DNA of 64,000 bases, taken from contig NZ_CP036501.1 in assembly GCF_026230195.1 (NCBI RefSeq), forward strand, positions 1,550,001 to 1,614,000, in the 5' to 3' direction. Source of the DNA: Candidatus Paraluminiphilus aquimaris. Lineage in GTDB: Bacteria > Pseudomonadota > Gammaproteobacteria > Pseudomonadales > Halieaceae. The notes beneath the pieces are model-generated. The model saw only the letters and a program-made list of their open reading frames with translations. It was not told the DNA's origin and made no database searches. Every line of letters begins with the position of its first letter. The stretch's first letter is position 1. Made by a program: the position numbers and the translations under genes. Positions 45,041-53,754 of the stretch are shown here, in pieces.

Positions 45041-45925
45041 TCAACCCACCGATTCGGGCACCGGCGTCGTTTTATTAATAATCATATCGGCTCGGCGCTG
45101 AACCTTCGCCATACTCTCTTCAGTATGTGCCAGGAGCCAAAAGTTACCATCTGGAATTCCGGCAAGCGCCATCTCAGCGACTTCGTCGGGATGCGTTGTC
45201 TTTAGGTCGAAGCCAAATTCCTCGGCCATTCGTTTCATGTCCTCAACGGAATTGATTCCCGTTTCGTTTCCGGTCACACCCTTATCGAACTCTTCAGGCC
45301 GCACTCGACCTGAGTTGAATAAACCCGTTTCCACGACGTGTGGGCCAGGGAATAGCGCGCTTACCACGACGGGTAATCCACCCATTTGCACTTGGTAGTG
45401 CAGGTTCTCAGTGATGGTGTGGACCGCCGCCTTGGTTGCTGTGTAGATGGGAACATCGGGTAGGACGGTGTAAGCGCCGTTGCCCGAGCCGGTAATGATG
45501 ATATGAGTACGCTCGGGGCGTGTAATCAGGTAGGGCATAAATACGCTGATACTGTTTACCGCCCCCCAAAGATTAACGTTAAAACACCATTGCCAGTCTT
45601 TTTCAGAGAACCCCCAAATCGGGCCGGCTTCACCCGCTCCGATACCGGCGTTGGCGAAGACAAGATCCACCTTCCCAAACGTTTCGAGGGAGGCATCGAG
45701 AAGCGATTGAAGACTCGCCTTGTCGGTGACGTCACAGCGTTCAATTCGATTGGAAATGCCCTCACTGGACAGATCCTTTGCCATTGATTCCATGGCACTT
45801 GCGTCCACATCGCCAATGACTACGTTGGCACCTGCGCGACCCAGTCCAAAGGCAAGCGAGCGTCCTACACCGCTAGCGCCACCCGTGATGACGGCCGTTT
45901 TCCCTTCGTAATACTCGTTGCTCAT
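45041..45925 (-). CDS. SDR-family oxidoreductase (classical, YTATK)
   Basis: A 294-residue SDR. Cofactor motif TGGASGVGRS, D-V-D after the second strand (VVIGDVDASAM, suggesting NAD), NAG (FANAGIG), the serine in TGSGNGAYT and the catalytic YTATK are all visible. The extended C-terminal region (about 50 residues beyond a 250-aa SDR) contains the helix HPDEVAEMALAGIPDGN. The ATG overlaps the stop of the upstream Rieske gene by four bases (ATGA), so the oxygenase and the dehydrogenase are translationally coupled. It would be suited to act on the alcohol made by that oxygenase. Confidence 0.87.
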   Translation of the reverse strand: MSNEYYEGKTAVITGGASGVGRSLAFGLGRAGANVVIGDVDASAMESMAKDLSSEGISNRIERCDVTDKASLQSLLDASLETFGKVDLVFANAGIGAGEAGPIWGFSEKDWQWCFNVNLWGAVNSISVFMPYLITRPERTHIIITGSGNGAYTVLPDVPIYTATKAAVHTITENLHYQVQMGGLPVVVSALFPGPHVVETGLFNSGRVRPEEFDKGVTGNETGINSVEDMKRMAEEFGFDLKTTHPDEVAEMALAGIPDGNFWLLAHTEESMAKVQRRADMIINKTTPVPESVG

Positions 45926-46887
45926 TGCTGACCCCGCGGGCTTTCTGGTAGGTAAAATTGTCTTACCCATTTTCTAAAGAGCACGAGTGTCTCGTCGCCT
46001 TTGCAGAAGATGGGTTGTTTCCTGTGCACCTTGTTTTCCCAAATAGGGTAGTCATCGGACAGGCCTTCAATAATGCCGTCCATGACTTGATCGCCTACAA
46101 ACTCGGCGATTTCATTGCGAACAATAAGCGTCCAGCGCAGAAGCGTTTCATTGCGCGAAATCGGTTGGGCTGAGTTGTAAACCAGCATTTCAGCACCGGG
46201 ACCATAGCTCGTCATGACCCGTGCCAAACCGGGCTGGAACATCGTTGCGTGGAGATCGCCTTTCATACCTTGTGCTTCGATTTCTGAGCGAAGGTGAACG
46301 GCCCCGTCGTCCTCTACCTCAACAGAGGAGGGCGGTGTCTGATTTTGCTTGTGAACGTATTGGAAGTGCTCGGGGTCGCAGGAGTTTTCAGCAATATCCT
46401 GTATGTGAACAGGAATGTTGAACTCGACTTGGCGCGGCTCCGTCCAATGCTCATCGCCAATCTGCTCAATGATAGGCACTTCGCGGTCGGGGTCAGCGCC
46501 TGTGGGATGGAACCACATGTAAATTTCGCCATTGACCTCGCTGACGGGCCAATTTTGTACCTTCGCGCGGGAGGGAATCGTCTCGCAGTAGGGGATGTGG
46601 TTGCACTTCCCGTCACCGCCGAACTGCCAACCGTGGAAGGGACACTGGATAGACTCGCCAACGACTTTACCGTTTACACCCAAATGCGCGCCGAGGTGCG
46701 GGCAAAAGGCGTCATGCACGCGTGCCTCACCGGAGTCTGTTCTGTAAACAACGAGTTCACGATCCAGCGCACTAACGGACTTTACATCGCCTGGCTCGAG
46801 TTCATGGCTTCTCGCCACTGACCACCAGCCAATAGGGAAGTCAGGCGCAGTATTTGTTTTTGAATCACAGACAGCAATGAGTTCCAT
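45922..46887 (-). CDS. Rieske non-heme iron oxygenase (third copy)
   Basis: A 321-residue oxygenase component. The Rieske cluster is in AFCPHLGAHLGVNGK and IQCPFHGWQFGGDGKC, and the catalytic iron motif is D-x2-H-x4-H in AENSCDPEHFQYVHK (about residues 164-178). It belongs to the same clade as the 29465-30472 protein, with the shared opening PIGWWSVARSHELEPGDV like MGWFQVLYSHELAVGD. The gene starts 30 bases after the amidohydrolase stop, with AAAGGA nine bases before the ATG, and couples to the SDR that follows. An electron-transfer partner is not encoded here. A polycyclic substrate is inferred from context. Confidence 0.87.
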   Translation of the reverse strand: MELIAVCDSKTNTAPDFPIGWWSVARSHELEPGDVKSVSALDRELVVYRTDSGEARVHDAFCPHLGAHLGVNGKVVGESIQCPFHGWQFGGDGKCNHIPYCETIPSRAKVQNWPVSEVNGEIYMWFHPTGADPDREVPIIEQIGDEHWTEPRQVEFNIPVHIQDIAENSCDPEHFQYVHKQNQTPPSSVEVEDDGAVHLRSEIEAQGMKGDLHATMFQPGLARVMTSYGPGAEMLVYNSAQPISRNETLLRWTLIVRNEIAEFVGDQVMDGIIEGLSDDYPIWENKVHRKQPIFCKGDETLVLFRKWVRQFYLPESPRGQQ

Positions 46888-46917
46888 GTGAGTTAAATCC
46901 TTTCTTTTTGTTTTTGA

Positions 46918-48135
46918 TTAAGCCGCAAATATATCCTTGGACGGTCCAATATTGGCGGCAAGGCCATCAAGGTAGGCTCGGTCGAGTCCGTAGAACTCGA
47001 TGGCATTACCGCCCAAAATCTTGCGTCCTGCTTCCGCGTCAAATCCTTTGAACGTATCGAGATAGTATTGGGCTGTGTTTGGCCACGTGCCTTCTGGGTG
47101 TGGGAAGTCGCTGCCCCACATGATTTGCTCAAGGCCGATTTGATCTCTCATATCGAGGTCTCGTCTTGGCACACACGACGCGCCAATACCGCAATTACGT
47201 GCGAAGTATTCACTCGGCGCCATAGAGAGGTGTGATCGGAAATCGCCCAGCTTTGCCGAGAACTGAATGTCCGTGTAGTTGTGATCGAGGAGCATCAGCC
47301 AAGAGGGCACCATAAACATTGTGCCGCCCTCGACTACCATGGCCTTGAGGCGAGGGAATCGCTCGAATACACCGCCCCAGAGCATGAAGGTCAACGGCCG
47401 ATAGAGCCAGAACATGACCTCTGAGACATAAGCGCCCATGGCCCCGGGCAACTCCGCGCTTCGGTCTTCATTGGGGAATGCGGGGCCGAAGTACTCATTG
47501 TGTGGCGCCGGTCCCGAATGGAAGTGGATAACAATGCCCAGATCTTCGCAAATCTCCCAAAATGGATCGTATTTGATGTCGTGGTACGCCGCATGCTCGC
47601 CCCACATCGTTGGCAACATAACGCCTTTGAGGCCGTTCTCGTGACACCATCGTGCCGCGTCAACAGCTTGTTGAACGTCGAAAAGAAGCGGAATTGAGGC
47701 TACGCCAAAGTGTCGCTTGGGGTCATTCTCGACCAGCTCGGACAGCCAGCGGTTGTGTGCCATGGCACCCGCCCACTGAAGCTCAGGCACGGCGTCTTTG
47801 GGCGATAAGCCAAGTCCTGCACCAAACGGTGGCGTGTTTTGCTCTGTAATACCGTCAGGGAAGATGATCTCGGCCGCGATGCCATCTTTCGCCAGCATCT
47901 TGTGCCGCTCGCTGTATTCCCAAGCACCGGTAAGCTCCTGCTGAATGGGTGCTCGCCACTCATCGTTGATCTCTTTGATGAGAAACTGTTGTTCAGCCTT
48001 ATCCATCATGTCGATCTGTACGTCGACAGCCATGTCGATGAAGTCGTGATACTTCGAATCGACATAGGGTTTGTATTGAGCAATCGGCAGTCCGGCGTGG
48101 CAGTCCGTGGAGACGACGGTTAAACGGTCAGTCAT
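46918..48135 (-). CDS. Amidohydrolase-superfamily protein (Amidohydro_2)
   Basis: A 405-residue TIM-barrel protein of the group that includes 2-amino-3-carboxymuconate-6-semialdehyde decarboxylase and other metal-dependent decarboxylases and hydrolases. The first metal motif reads VSTDCHAG, one H rather than the common DxHxH. IHFHSGPAP and the late IMWGSDFPHPEG provide the other ligands. AGGA lies five bases before the ATG. It is the first gene of the eight-gene minus-strand run (amidohydrolase to sulfotransferase) and may decarboxylate or hydrolyse a ring-derived acid. A precise role is not readable. Confidence 0.8.
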   Translation of the reverse strand: MTDRLTVVSTDCHAGLPIAQYKPYVDSKYHDFIDMAVDVQIDMMDKAEQQFLIKEINDEWRAPIQQELTGAWEYSERHKMLAKDGIAAEIIFPDGITEQNTPPFGAGLGLSPKDAVPELQWAGAMAHNRWLSELVENDPKRHFGVASIPLLFDVQQAVDAARWCHENGLKGVMLPTMWGEHAAYHDIKYDPFWEICEDLGIVIHFHSGPAPHNEYFGPAFPNEDRSAELPGAMGAYVSEVMFWLYRPLTFMLWGGVFERFPRLKAMVVEGGTMFMVPSWLMLLDHNYTDIQFSAKLGDFRSHLSMAPSEYFARNCGIGASCVPRRDLDMRDQIGLEQIMWGSDFPHPEGTWPNTAQYYLDTFKGFDAEAGRKILGGNAIEFYGLDRAYLDGLAANIGPSKDIFAA

Positions 48136-48328
48136 AGGATCCTCGTTGTATGCGTTTTGTTATCACTAGATACGATGAACATAGGGGACGGGATGCGTCA
48201 GAGCAACTCGTGGTGAAGTCTTGTCTTAGTCCGGTTGAGGGGGGCGAAAATTCTTCCTTTCGGACTGATATCTGCTTTGACAGCACGAACGACACGTCCA
48301 CGCGGCGTCTCGAGCAATGTTTTGTGCG

Positions 48329-49705
48329 TCATTGAAGCTTTTCAAGCTCGCTGTCCAGCCAATAAAGCTCGTAGTCATTGCCCAGCGGCTCAGCTTGCTG
48401 CTTGAGTTGTAGCAGTGTCTGTGTGCGCAGCGCTCTGAGTGTCTCTGAAGCCCTACTTCCCTCGAGCAACTCAAGTAGCAGTAGCGCTTTTTCGGGCTGT
48501 GCGTCATTCAAATAGGTTCGTACCTGTAATTGGGCCGCCTCAAGGTCGATGAGCCTAGCGACATCGGCCAAAATGGCGCGCTGAGAAGTGGGGTATAGCT
48601 CGCTAGTACGATCAAAGTGAAACCAAGTCGCGTAGTACTCCCAAATCGATTTAACCGCCCAACTGACCTTCCCGTGAGATTGTGACAACGTTAAGTCTTT
48701 AGGCAATGCAATTTCCGCCATGACGGTTTCGAGCGAATAGCCTGCATTCATGCCAGCCACGGTCTCGTCATGAACGTATTGCACTGCATCGCGAATTTTC
48801 CGCATATCAGCTGCGATGTTTTCTGCGCCCCTAATCGGTGCAAGGTGGCTGGGTAGGATCACTTCTGGCTCAAGAGCGAGGAGCGTGTTGAGGGACGCGA
48901 TGTACTCAATGGGTTTGCGGACCTTCTCGCCCCGCATCGTAAAGATGTTGGGAAATTGCGGAAACTGAGGACCGAAAAAATCGCCCGAGAGCAGTATTTT
49001 TTCATCGGGTAACCACAGAACAACGTTGTCTGCCCCCTCGGCTCCCGGCATTGCGTGTACTTCAAATCGTCTGCCACCAAGCGAAAAACGGTAGGGCTCG
49101 CCATTACGCACCCGCGTATCGGGAATAAGCCCTCGAAAGTTCATGCCTACAAGCGTGCGGGGTGACTCAGGAATCCACGGAAATAAGACCCTATTTCTTT
49201 GGTGGAGGTAAGGATTGAGCTCCGTTAGATAGCGCTGTTCCTCTTCAAATTCCTCATGCGCGATTAGTTCGGCTTGACCACGGTCCCAGAGCCGTGTGCC
49301 ACCGACGTGGTCTGCATGGCTGTGGCTTAGAATGATCTTTTGGGGCTCTGCATCGCCAATCAGGGCTTTTAATTTTGTCACCTGCTCGCTGGCCTGAATA
49401 ATCAGTCCTGTATCGAATATGACGTTGCCATCACGGGTTGTTACGGCGAAGGAGTTACCAACGCCCGATGCTTGGAAAATCCCACTTGCCACTTCAGTAA
49501 CGGATATGGGGAGCGTAATGAGCTCGGCCGCAGCAAGGCCACGCTCGTTGTTCTCGGCAACGAGGGATGACATGTTTGACACGGCTGCCTGGCCCGCGAA
49601 ACGCGTAACCGTCTCCCGGACCGCTTGCTCGAGGGTATCGCGCTCTGTAACAGCCGCGATCAAGGCAACGGCACTCAAACTGACTAAAAGATTTCTTCGC
49701 CGCAT
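48329..49705 (-). CDS. Alkylsulfatase-like metallo-beta-lactamase-fold protein
   Basis: A 458-residue exported enzyme. The hydrophobic start RRRNLLVSLSAVALIAAV suggests a signal or anchor. The zinc motif HSHADHVGG (about residue 132) opens the MBL domain, and GDFFGP gives the late metal aspartate. The C-terminal region, SHGKVSWAVKSIWEYYATWF and following, resembles the dimerisation domain of type III alkyl/aryl sulfatases (SdsA1/Pisa1). It is therefore more likely to hydrolyse a sulfate ester than a beta-lactam. ATG 49705 is preferred over GTG three codons upstream. It faces the arylsulfatase gene across a 116-base divergent promoter region. Confidence 0.7.
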   Translation of the reverse strand: MRRRNLLVSLSAVALIAAVTERDTLEQAVRETVTRFAGQAAVSNMSSLVAENNERGLAAAELITLPISVTEVASGIFQASGVGNSFAVTTRDGNVIFDTGLIIQASEQVTKLKALIGDAEPQKIILSHSHADHVGGTRLWDRGQAELIAHEEFEEEQRYLTELNPYLHQRNRVLFPWIPESPRTLVGMNFRGLIPDTRVRNGEPYRFSLGGRRFEVHAMPGAEGADNVVLWLPDEKILLSGDFFGPQFPQFPNIFTMRGEKVRKPIEYIASLNTLLALEPEVILPSHLAPIRGAENIAADMRKIRDAVQYVHDETVAGMNAGYSLETVMAEIALPKDLTLSQSHGKVSWAVKSIWEYYATWFHFDRTSELYPTSQRAILADVARLIDLEAAQLQVRTYLNDAQPEKALLLLELLEGSRASETLRALRTQTLLQLKQQAEPLGNDYELYWLDSELEKLQ

Positions 49706-49706
49706 A

Positions 49707-49810
49707 CTGTTCACTCTTGTTCTTGGCAGGCTAATCTGTGGCCGTTCGCCAAATCATCGTTAATGGCATCGACAGGCGACAGAGTAAAAAACAAGAATAA
49801 GCGAGAATAG
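49707..49810. repeat. Imperfect inverted repeat of 19-base arms around the sulfatase promoters
   Basis: The plus-strand arm CAAGAATAAGCGAGAATAG (49792-49810) and the minus-strand arm CAAGAACAAGAGTGAACAG (49725-49707) match at 15 of 19 bases. Each arm lies near the start of one of the two divergent sulfatase-type genes, pointing in the direction of its gene. The arms are purine-rich, so part of the match may come from ribosome-site composition. Confidence 0.4.
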
Positions 49811-49821
49811 GAAGGTGCAAT

Positions 49822-51441
49822 ATGGTCCGAATAGGGGCCTTCGCGCTGCTCTTTAGCGCGACATTCGTATCCCTTGTGGCTGCGGCGTCTGAGCGACCCA
49901 ACGTGATCGTAATGGTGGCGGATGATCTTGGCTGGGCCGATGTCGGATTCCATGGAAACCCGATTATTGAGACACCCGCACTGGATCGGATTGCCGCGGA
50001 GGGCGTGCAGCTCAACCGTTTTTACACAACGCCCATATGTTCACCCACTCGTGCGGCATTGATGACGGGTCGGGATCCCATTCGATTGGGCGTGGCCTAT
50101 TCAACCATTATGCCCTGGCAAAATAACGGTATTCATCCCCAAGAGACCTTTCTTCCCGAACTGTTCCTCGGTGCCGGTTACCAAACGGCTATGGTGGGTA
50201 AGTGGCATTTGGGACACGCGCAACAGACGTATCACCCGAACTCTCGGGGTTTTGAGCATTTTTATGGCCACCTGCACACGGAAGTCGGGTTTTTCCCGCC
50301 GTTCGCAAGCTTAGGCGGGAAGGACTTCCAGCGAAACGGGGTGTCAATCGACGATCAGGGCTACGAGAGCTACCTACTTGCAGAAGAGGTCAGTCGCTAC
50401 ATTTTGGAAAGAGACCCTGAGAAGCCTTTTTTCATTTATATGCCGTTTATTGCGCCTCACACACCGCTTGATGCGCCTGATGAATTAAAAGCCAAGTACG
50501 CAGATATGGGGGACGACCGCGGTAAATCACGGAGTGAGCGGGCCGATCAAACGCGATTTATGGCAAAAATAACCGGCCGCGAGAGCGCGCGGCCCATGTA
50601 TGCCGCGGTCGTCGACGGCATGGATCAATCCATTGGTAGAGTCCTGGACACGCTGGATGCTGAGGGACTTGCGGACAACACCATCGTACTGTTCTTCTCC
50701 GACAATGGTGGTGCTGTTTATGCCACCGGTGGGGCTGACAATGCGCCACTTAGGGGCGGCAAGGGCGATACCTTTGAGGGTGGCATCCGCGTCGTGGCCG
50801 CGATGCGCTGGCCTGAGAAAATTATCGCGGGAGGCCAGGTCAATTCGATTATGTCGGTGATGGATGTTTTACCGACATTGCTTGCTGCCGCAGGAATCGA
50901 ACCCATTACACGTTATCGATTGGATGGCCGAAATTTACTCCCCGCCATCGTTGAGGACGAAGCCTCGCCCAGAGAGCGGTTGTTATTTTTTATTGCCGAG
51001 TCGCCTTTTAAAAATACGGTCAATGTCACGGCGTTCAATGATGAGTGGAAACTGGTACAGCGGATCGAGACAGGGTTTAGCTCAGTAGAAGTCAGTAACT
51101 TTCTTTTTGATATCAACACTGACCCCAATGAATACACGAACCTTGCATCAGAGCATCCCGATATAGTCGATGAACTGGCCAGAGAGATTCGTCACTGGCG
51201 TAATCTGTATCCGGTTGCCGGTACGCGCTCCGAGCTCATGCCACCGCCTGGGTGGAGGGCGCCGCTGGATTGGGCGCGTTATCCGCTACAAAACAGTGCC
51301 CTGCAGGATAAAGCGTCGGGAGGCATGCCACCTGAGAGTGCGATCAGGGTGCTCGATTGGCAGTACGGCGAAAATGGGCGTCTCATCTACAACTGCGAGC
51401 CGTACCGTTGGGCTGGGGGCGGTTTGTGCAAGGGTCAGTGA
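49822..51441 (+). CDS. Arylsulfatase (FGly-type sulfatase), exported
   Basis: A 539-residue sulfatase with a signal peptide ending near LVAAAS. The catalytic formylglycine motif C-x-P-x-R is C73-S-P-T-R77. Metal aspartates are D34-D35 (MVADDLGWAD), with GKWHLGH and SDNGG later in the chain. Maturation needs a formylglycine-generating enzyme or an anaerobic SME encoded elsewhere. AGGAAGG lies six bases before the ATG. It is divergent from the alkylsulfatase-like gene and near a sulfotransferase, so sulfate esters appear to matter to this locus. The natural substrate could be an algal or steroid sulfate. Confidence 0.92.
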   Translation: MVRIGAFALLFSATFVSLVAAASERPNVIVMVADDLGWADVGFHGNPIIETPALDRIAAEGVQLNRFYTTPICSPTRAALMTGRDPIRLGVAYSTIMPWQNNGIHPQETFLPELFLGAGYQTAMVGKWHLGHAQQTYHPNSRGFEHFYGHLHTEVGFFPPFASLGGKDFQRNGVSIDDQGYESYLLAEEVSRYILERDPEKPFFIYMPFIAPHTPLDAPDELKAKYADMGDDRGKSRSERADQTRFMAKITGRESARPMYAAVVDGMDQSIGRVLDTLDAEGLADNTIVLFFSDNGGAVYATGGADNAPLRGGKGDTFEGGIRVVAAMRWPEKIIAGGQVNSIMSVMDVLPTLLAAAGIEPITRYRLDGRNLLPAIVEDEASPRERLLFFIAESPFKNTVNVTAFNDEWKLVQRIETGFSSVEVSNFLFDINTDPNEYTNLASEHPDIVDELAREIRHWRNLYPVAGTRSELMPPPGWRAPLDWARYPLQNSALQDKASGGMPPESAIRVLDWQYGENGRLIYNCEPYRWAGGGLCKGQ

Positions 51442-51635
51442 GGTGCAAACCCGATAGTGTGTGGCGTTAATGCGTAAGTTGAGCTACGCAGCTGCTAAGA
51501 GAGACAGCTCTACGCATTTCAGGTTTTAACAACGTGATCAGATTTGGATGGGTCGACGCCCTGTTGTGCAGGTCTGAGTCGATGTTTGCCCGTATTAAGA
51601 ACATCACCATCACTCAGCATTAGAGGGATTACATT

Positions 51636-52886
51636 ATGTCTGGTTGTCCGTTTACCCATCCGCTTGACCTTGATGCGTATCGTTCTGGTATGCCCTATGA
51701 GGCACTCGCTGCTGCGCGTCAAAAAGGAAGCTTTGTCCGGTATGAGGACCCCGCGACGGGTGTTCCCTATTGGGCCGCGGTGAAACGAGATGCGCTGGAT
51801 TTTGTTTCACAGAACCCTGCGCTGTTCTCATCGCAAACGGAAGGTCCTTTCCCCATGGAACCACCGGACGAGACCGCGCGCGAAGTCACCAAAATCATGA
51901 ATGACAACAGTTTCATTGCGATGGATCCGCCTAATCACGTCACGCATAGACGCGTTGTGAAAGACGCGTTTACACCTAAGGCTGTGGCTGCCATGGAGCC
52001 ATGGCTTCGTGAGCAGGCGAAGAATATTATCGATCGCGTCGCACAGCGCGGTGAGTGTGAGTTTGTCGAGGAGGTGGCGGCTGAATTACCCTTGATGGCG
52101 ATCCTAGAGCTTTTAGGTGTGCCACTTGAAGACCGCGCGCAGTTCTTTAAATGGACCAATACCATGGCATTCGCCGATGACCCAGATGTCGCAGGGGGTA
52201 TGGAGGACGCGCAAACGGCCTCGTTTGAAGTCATGATCTACGCCGCTGAGCTTGCCCAGAAACAACGCCAGGGTTTTACTGGCCCGATTATCCAAGCGCT
52301 CCTCGAGGGCGAAATAGACGGTCAACCCATTACCGATGACATGTTTTCATGGGTGTTTATTCTGCTGATGGTTGGCGGCAACGAAAGCACGCGGACTGCC
52401 ATTGCGCATGGTTTGAGGCTGCTCATGGAAAACCCAGATCAACTGCAGCATCTTGTGGACCATCCTGAAGATATTGCGGCTGCCGTTGAGGAAATGCTGC
52501 GCTACAACACAGCGTTCATTGCCATGCGTCGGACCGCCACGCAGGACATTGAGTGGCAGGGCTATCGATTCAAAAAGGGCGACAAGATCGTCATGCACTA
52601 CCACTCGGTGAATCATGACGAAGACGTGTTTGGCGATGACGCGCTCACCTTTGATATTCACCGGATGAAGCGCATGCCAACGCTCAATCGCGAGATTCGC
52701 TCCTTTGGTATTGGCCAGCACTTTTGTCTGGGCATTAACCTTGCGCGACTTGAAATGCGCATCATGTTTGAGGAGTTGCTGCCGCGCCTGAGGAACCCGC
52801 GACTAGCGGGCGATATTACCTATATGCGATCGTTCTTCATTTCGACAATCAAAGCGATGCCGATCGAATTTACACCGGAGCCTTAG
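51636..52886 (+). CDS. Cytochrome P450
   Basis: A 416-residue soluble bacterial P450. It shows the I-helix LLMVGGNESTRTAI, the ExxR motif EEMLR and the heme-binding FGIGQHFCLGINLARLE with its cysteine at about residue 363. The N-terminal MSGCPFTHPLDLDAY has no membrane anchor. It resembles the CYP125/CYP142 and terpenoid-hydroxylating types by architecture only; the substrate is not readable. AGAGGG precedes the ATG. Its ferredoxin and reductase are not in the window. An SDR gene follows 72 bases downstream in the same direction, suited to oxidise an alcohol made by the P450. Confidence 0.92.
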   Translation: MSGCPFTHPLDLDAYRSGMPYEALAAARQKGSFVRYEDPATGVPYWAAVKRDALDFVSQNPALFSSQTEGPFPMEPPDETAREVTKIMNDNSFIAMDPPNHVTHRRVVKDAFTPKAVAAMEPWLREQAKNIIDRVAQRGECEFVEEVAAELPLMAILELLGVPLEDRAQFFKWTNTMAFADDPDVAGGMEDAQTASFEVMIYAAELAQKQRQGFTGPIIQALLEGEIDGQPITDDMFSWVFILLMVGGNESTRTAIAHGLRLLMENPDQLQHLVDHPEDIAAAVEEMLRYNTAFIAMRRTATQDIEWQGYRFKKGDKIVMHYHSVNHDEDVFGDDALTFDIHRMKRMPTLNREIRSFGIGQHFCLGINLARLEMRIMFEELLPRLRNPRLAGDITYMRSFFISTIKAMPIEFTPEP

Positions 52887-52958
52887 CGTCCAATACGAGA
52901 ACCAATTTAATAACGAGCGGGAAAGCGCGACGATAAAAGTGAAACAGAGGGGGTCGTC

Positions 52959-53729
52959 ATGGCATTCACAGGTCAGTTAGCCGTCATAACTGGGGGTGGT
53001 AGCGGAATGGGTCAAGCCTGGACGAGACAGCTTGCCAAAGAGGGTGCAACCGTTGCCATTCTCGATGTGAATAGTGAAGGCATGGCTGAGACGGCTTCGG
53101 GCTTTGATACCGTGCATCGGTTTGAAGTCGACATTACGGACTCAGACGCAGTGGCTGGCGCTTTCAAAACAATAGAATCATCGTTAGGCCCCATCGAGCG
53201 AGTCATCAATGCAGCGGCCATCATGCCCTTTGGGCGTCTCGTTGACGAAGATCCGCGTGTCACCAATAAGGTAATGTCGGTCAACTATGGGGGCTTAGCG
53301 AATGTTGCCACCGCAGCTTTACCACCCATGCTCGAGCGAGGCTACGGCGACTTCATCAGCTTCTCGTCGATGACGGGAATCATCCCCGGGCTACTTATGG
53401 GCGCTTATGCCTCGAGTAAGGCTGCGGTTCAGCATTACAGCGAAATTCTCTACCACGAAAATCGCGACAGTGGTCTGCGCTTTTGTTGCGTTTGTCCGCC
53501 GGCGGTTGCAACGCCTCTGTGGCGACAAGCGGAAGCCACTGTGGTACCGAAGTTGCCGGCCAAGGGTGAGACGTTGACACCCGATGAGGTAATTGCCGAG
53601 GTAGAGCGGTGCCTCGAGAGCGGCAGGCCCTTTGCTTATCCGGGCAAGCAGACCAAATTCGGTGTCATGATGCGGCGCTTGTTCCCGGGGCTAGTATGGA
53701 AAGCGTCCCATGAGGCAGAGGGTTTCTAG
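52959..53729 (+). CDS. SDR-family oxidoreductase (classical, YASSK)
   Basis: A 256-residue SDR. Cofactor motif TGGGSGMGQAW, acidic residue after the second strand (AILDVNSEGM, likely NAD), NAA (VINAAAIM), the serine in FSSMTGIIPG and the catalytic YASSK are visible. The end FGVMMRRLFPGLVWKASHEAEGF lacks the usual GG terminus and may be a membrane-associated tail, like hydroxysteroid 17-beta/11-beta dehydrogenase types. GAGGGGG lies six bases before the ATG. It follows the P450 gene and converges on a DUF1214 gene 25 bases away. The assigned reaction, alcohol to ketone, is inferred. Confidence 0.87.
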   Translation: MAFTGQLAVITGGGSGMGQAWTRQLAKEGATVAILDVNSEGMAETASGFDTVHRFEVDITDSDAVAGAFKTIESSLGPIERVINAAAIMPFGRLVDEDPRVTNKVMSVNYGGLANVATAALPPMLERGYGDFISFSSMTGIIPGLLMGAYASSKAAVQHYSEILYHENRDSGLRFCCVCPPAVATPLWRQAEATVVPKLPAKGETLTPDEVIAEVERCLESGRPFAYPGKQTKFGVMMRRLFPGLVWKASHEAEGF

Positions 53730-53754
53730 GGTTTTGAGCGCATAGAGCTAGGCA

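Noticed and set aside
46294-46821. 175-codon plus-strand frame antisense to the third Rieske gene
   Set aside because: A shadow of the Rieske gene with no recognisable motif and no upstream signal.
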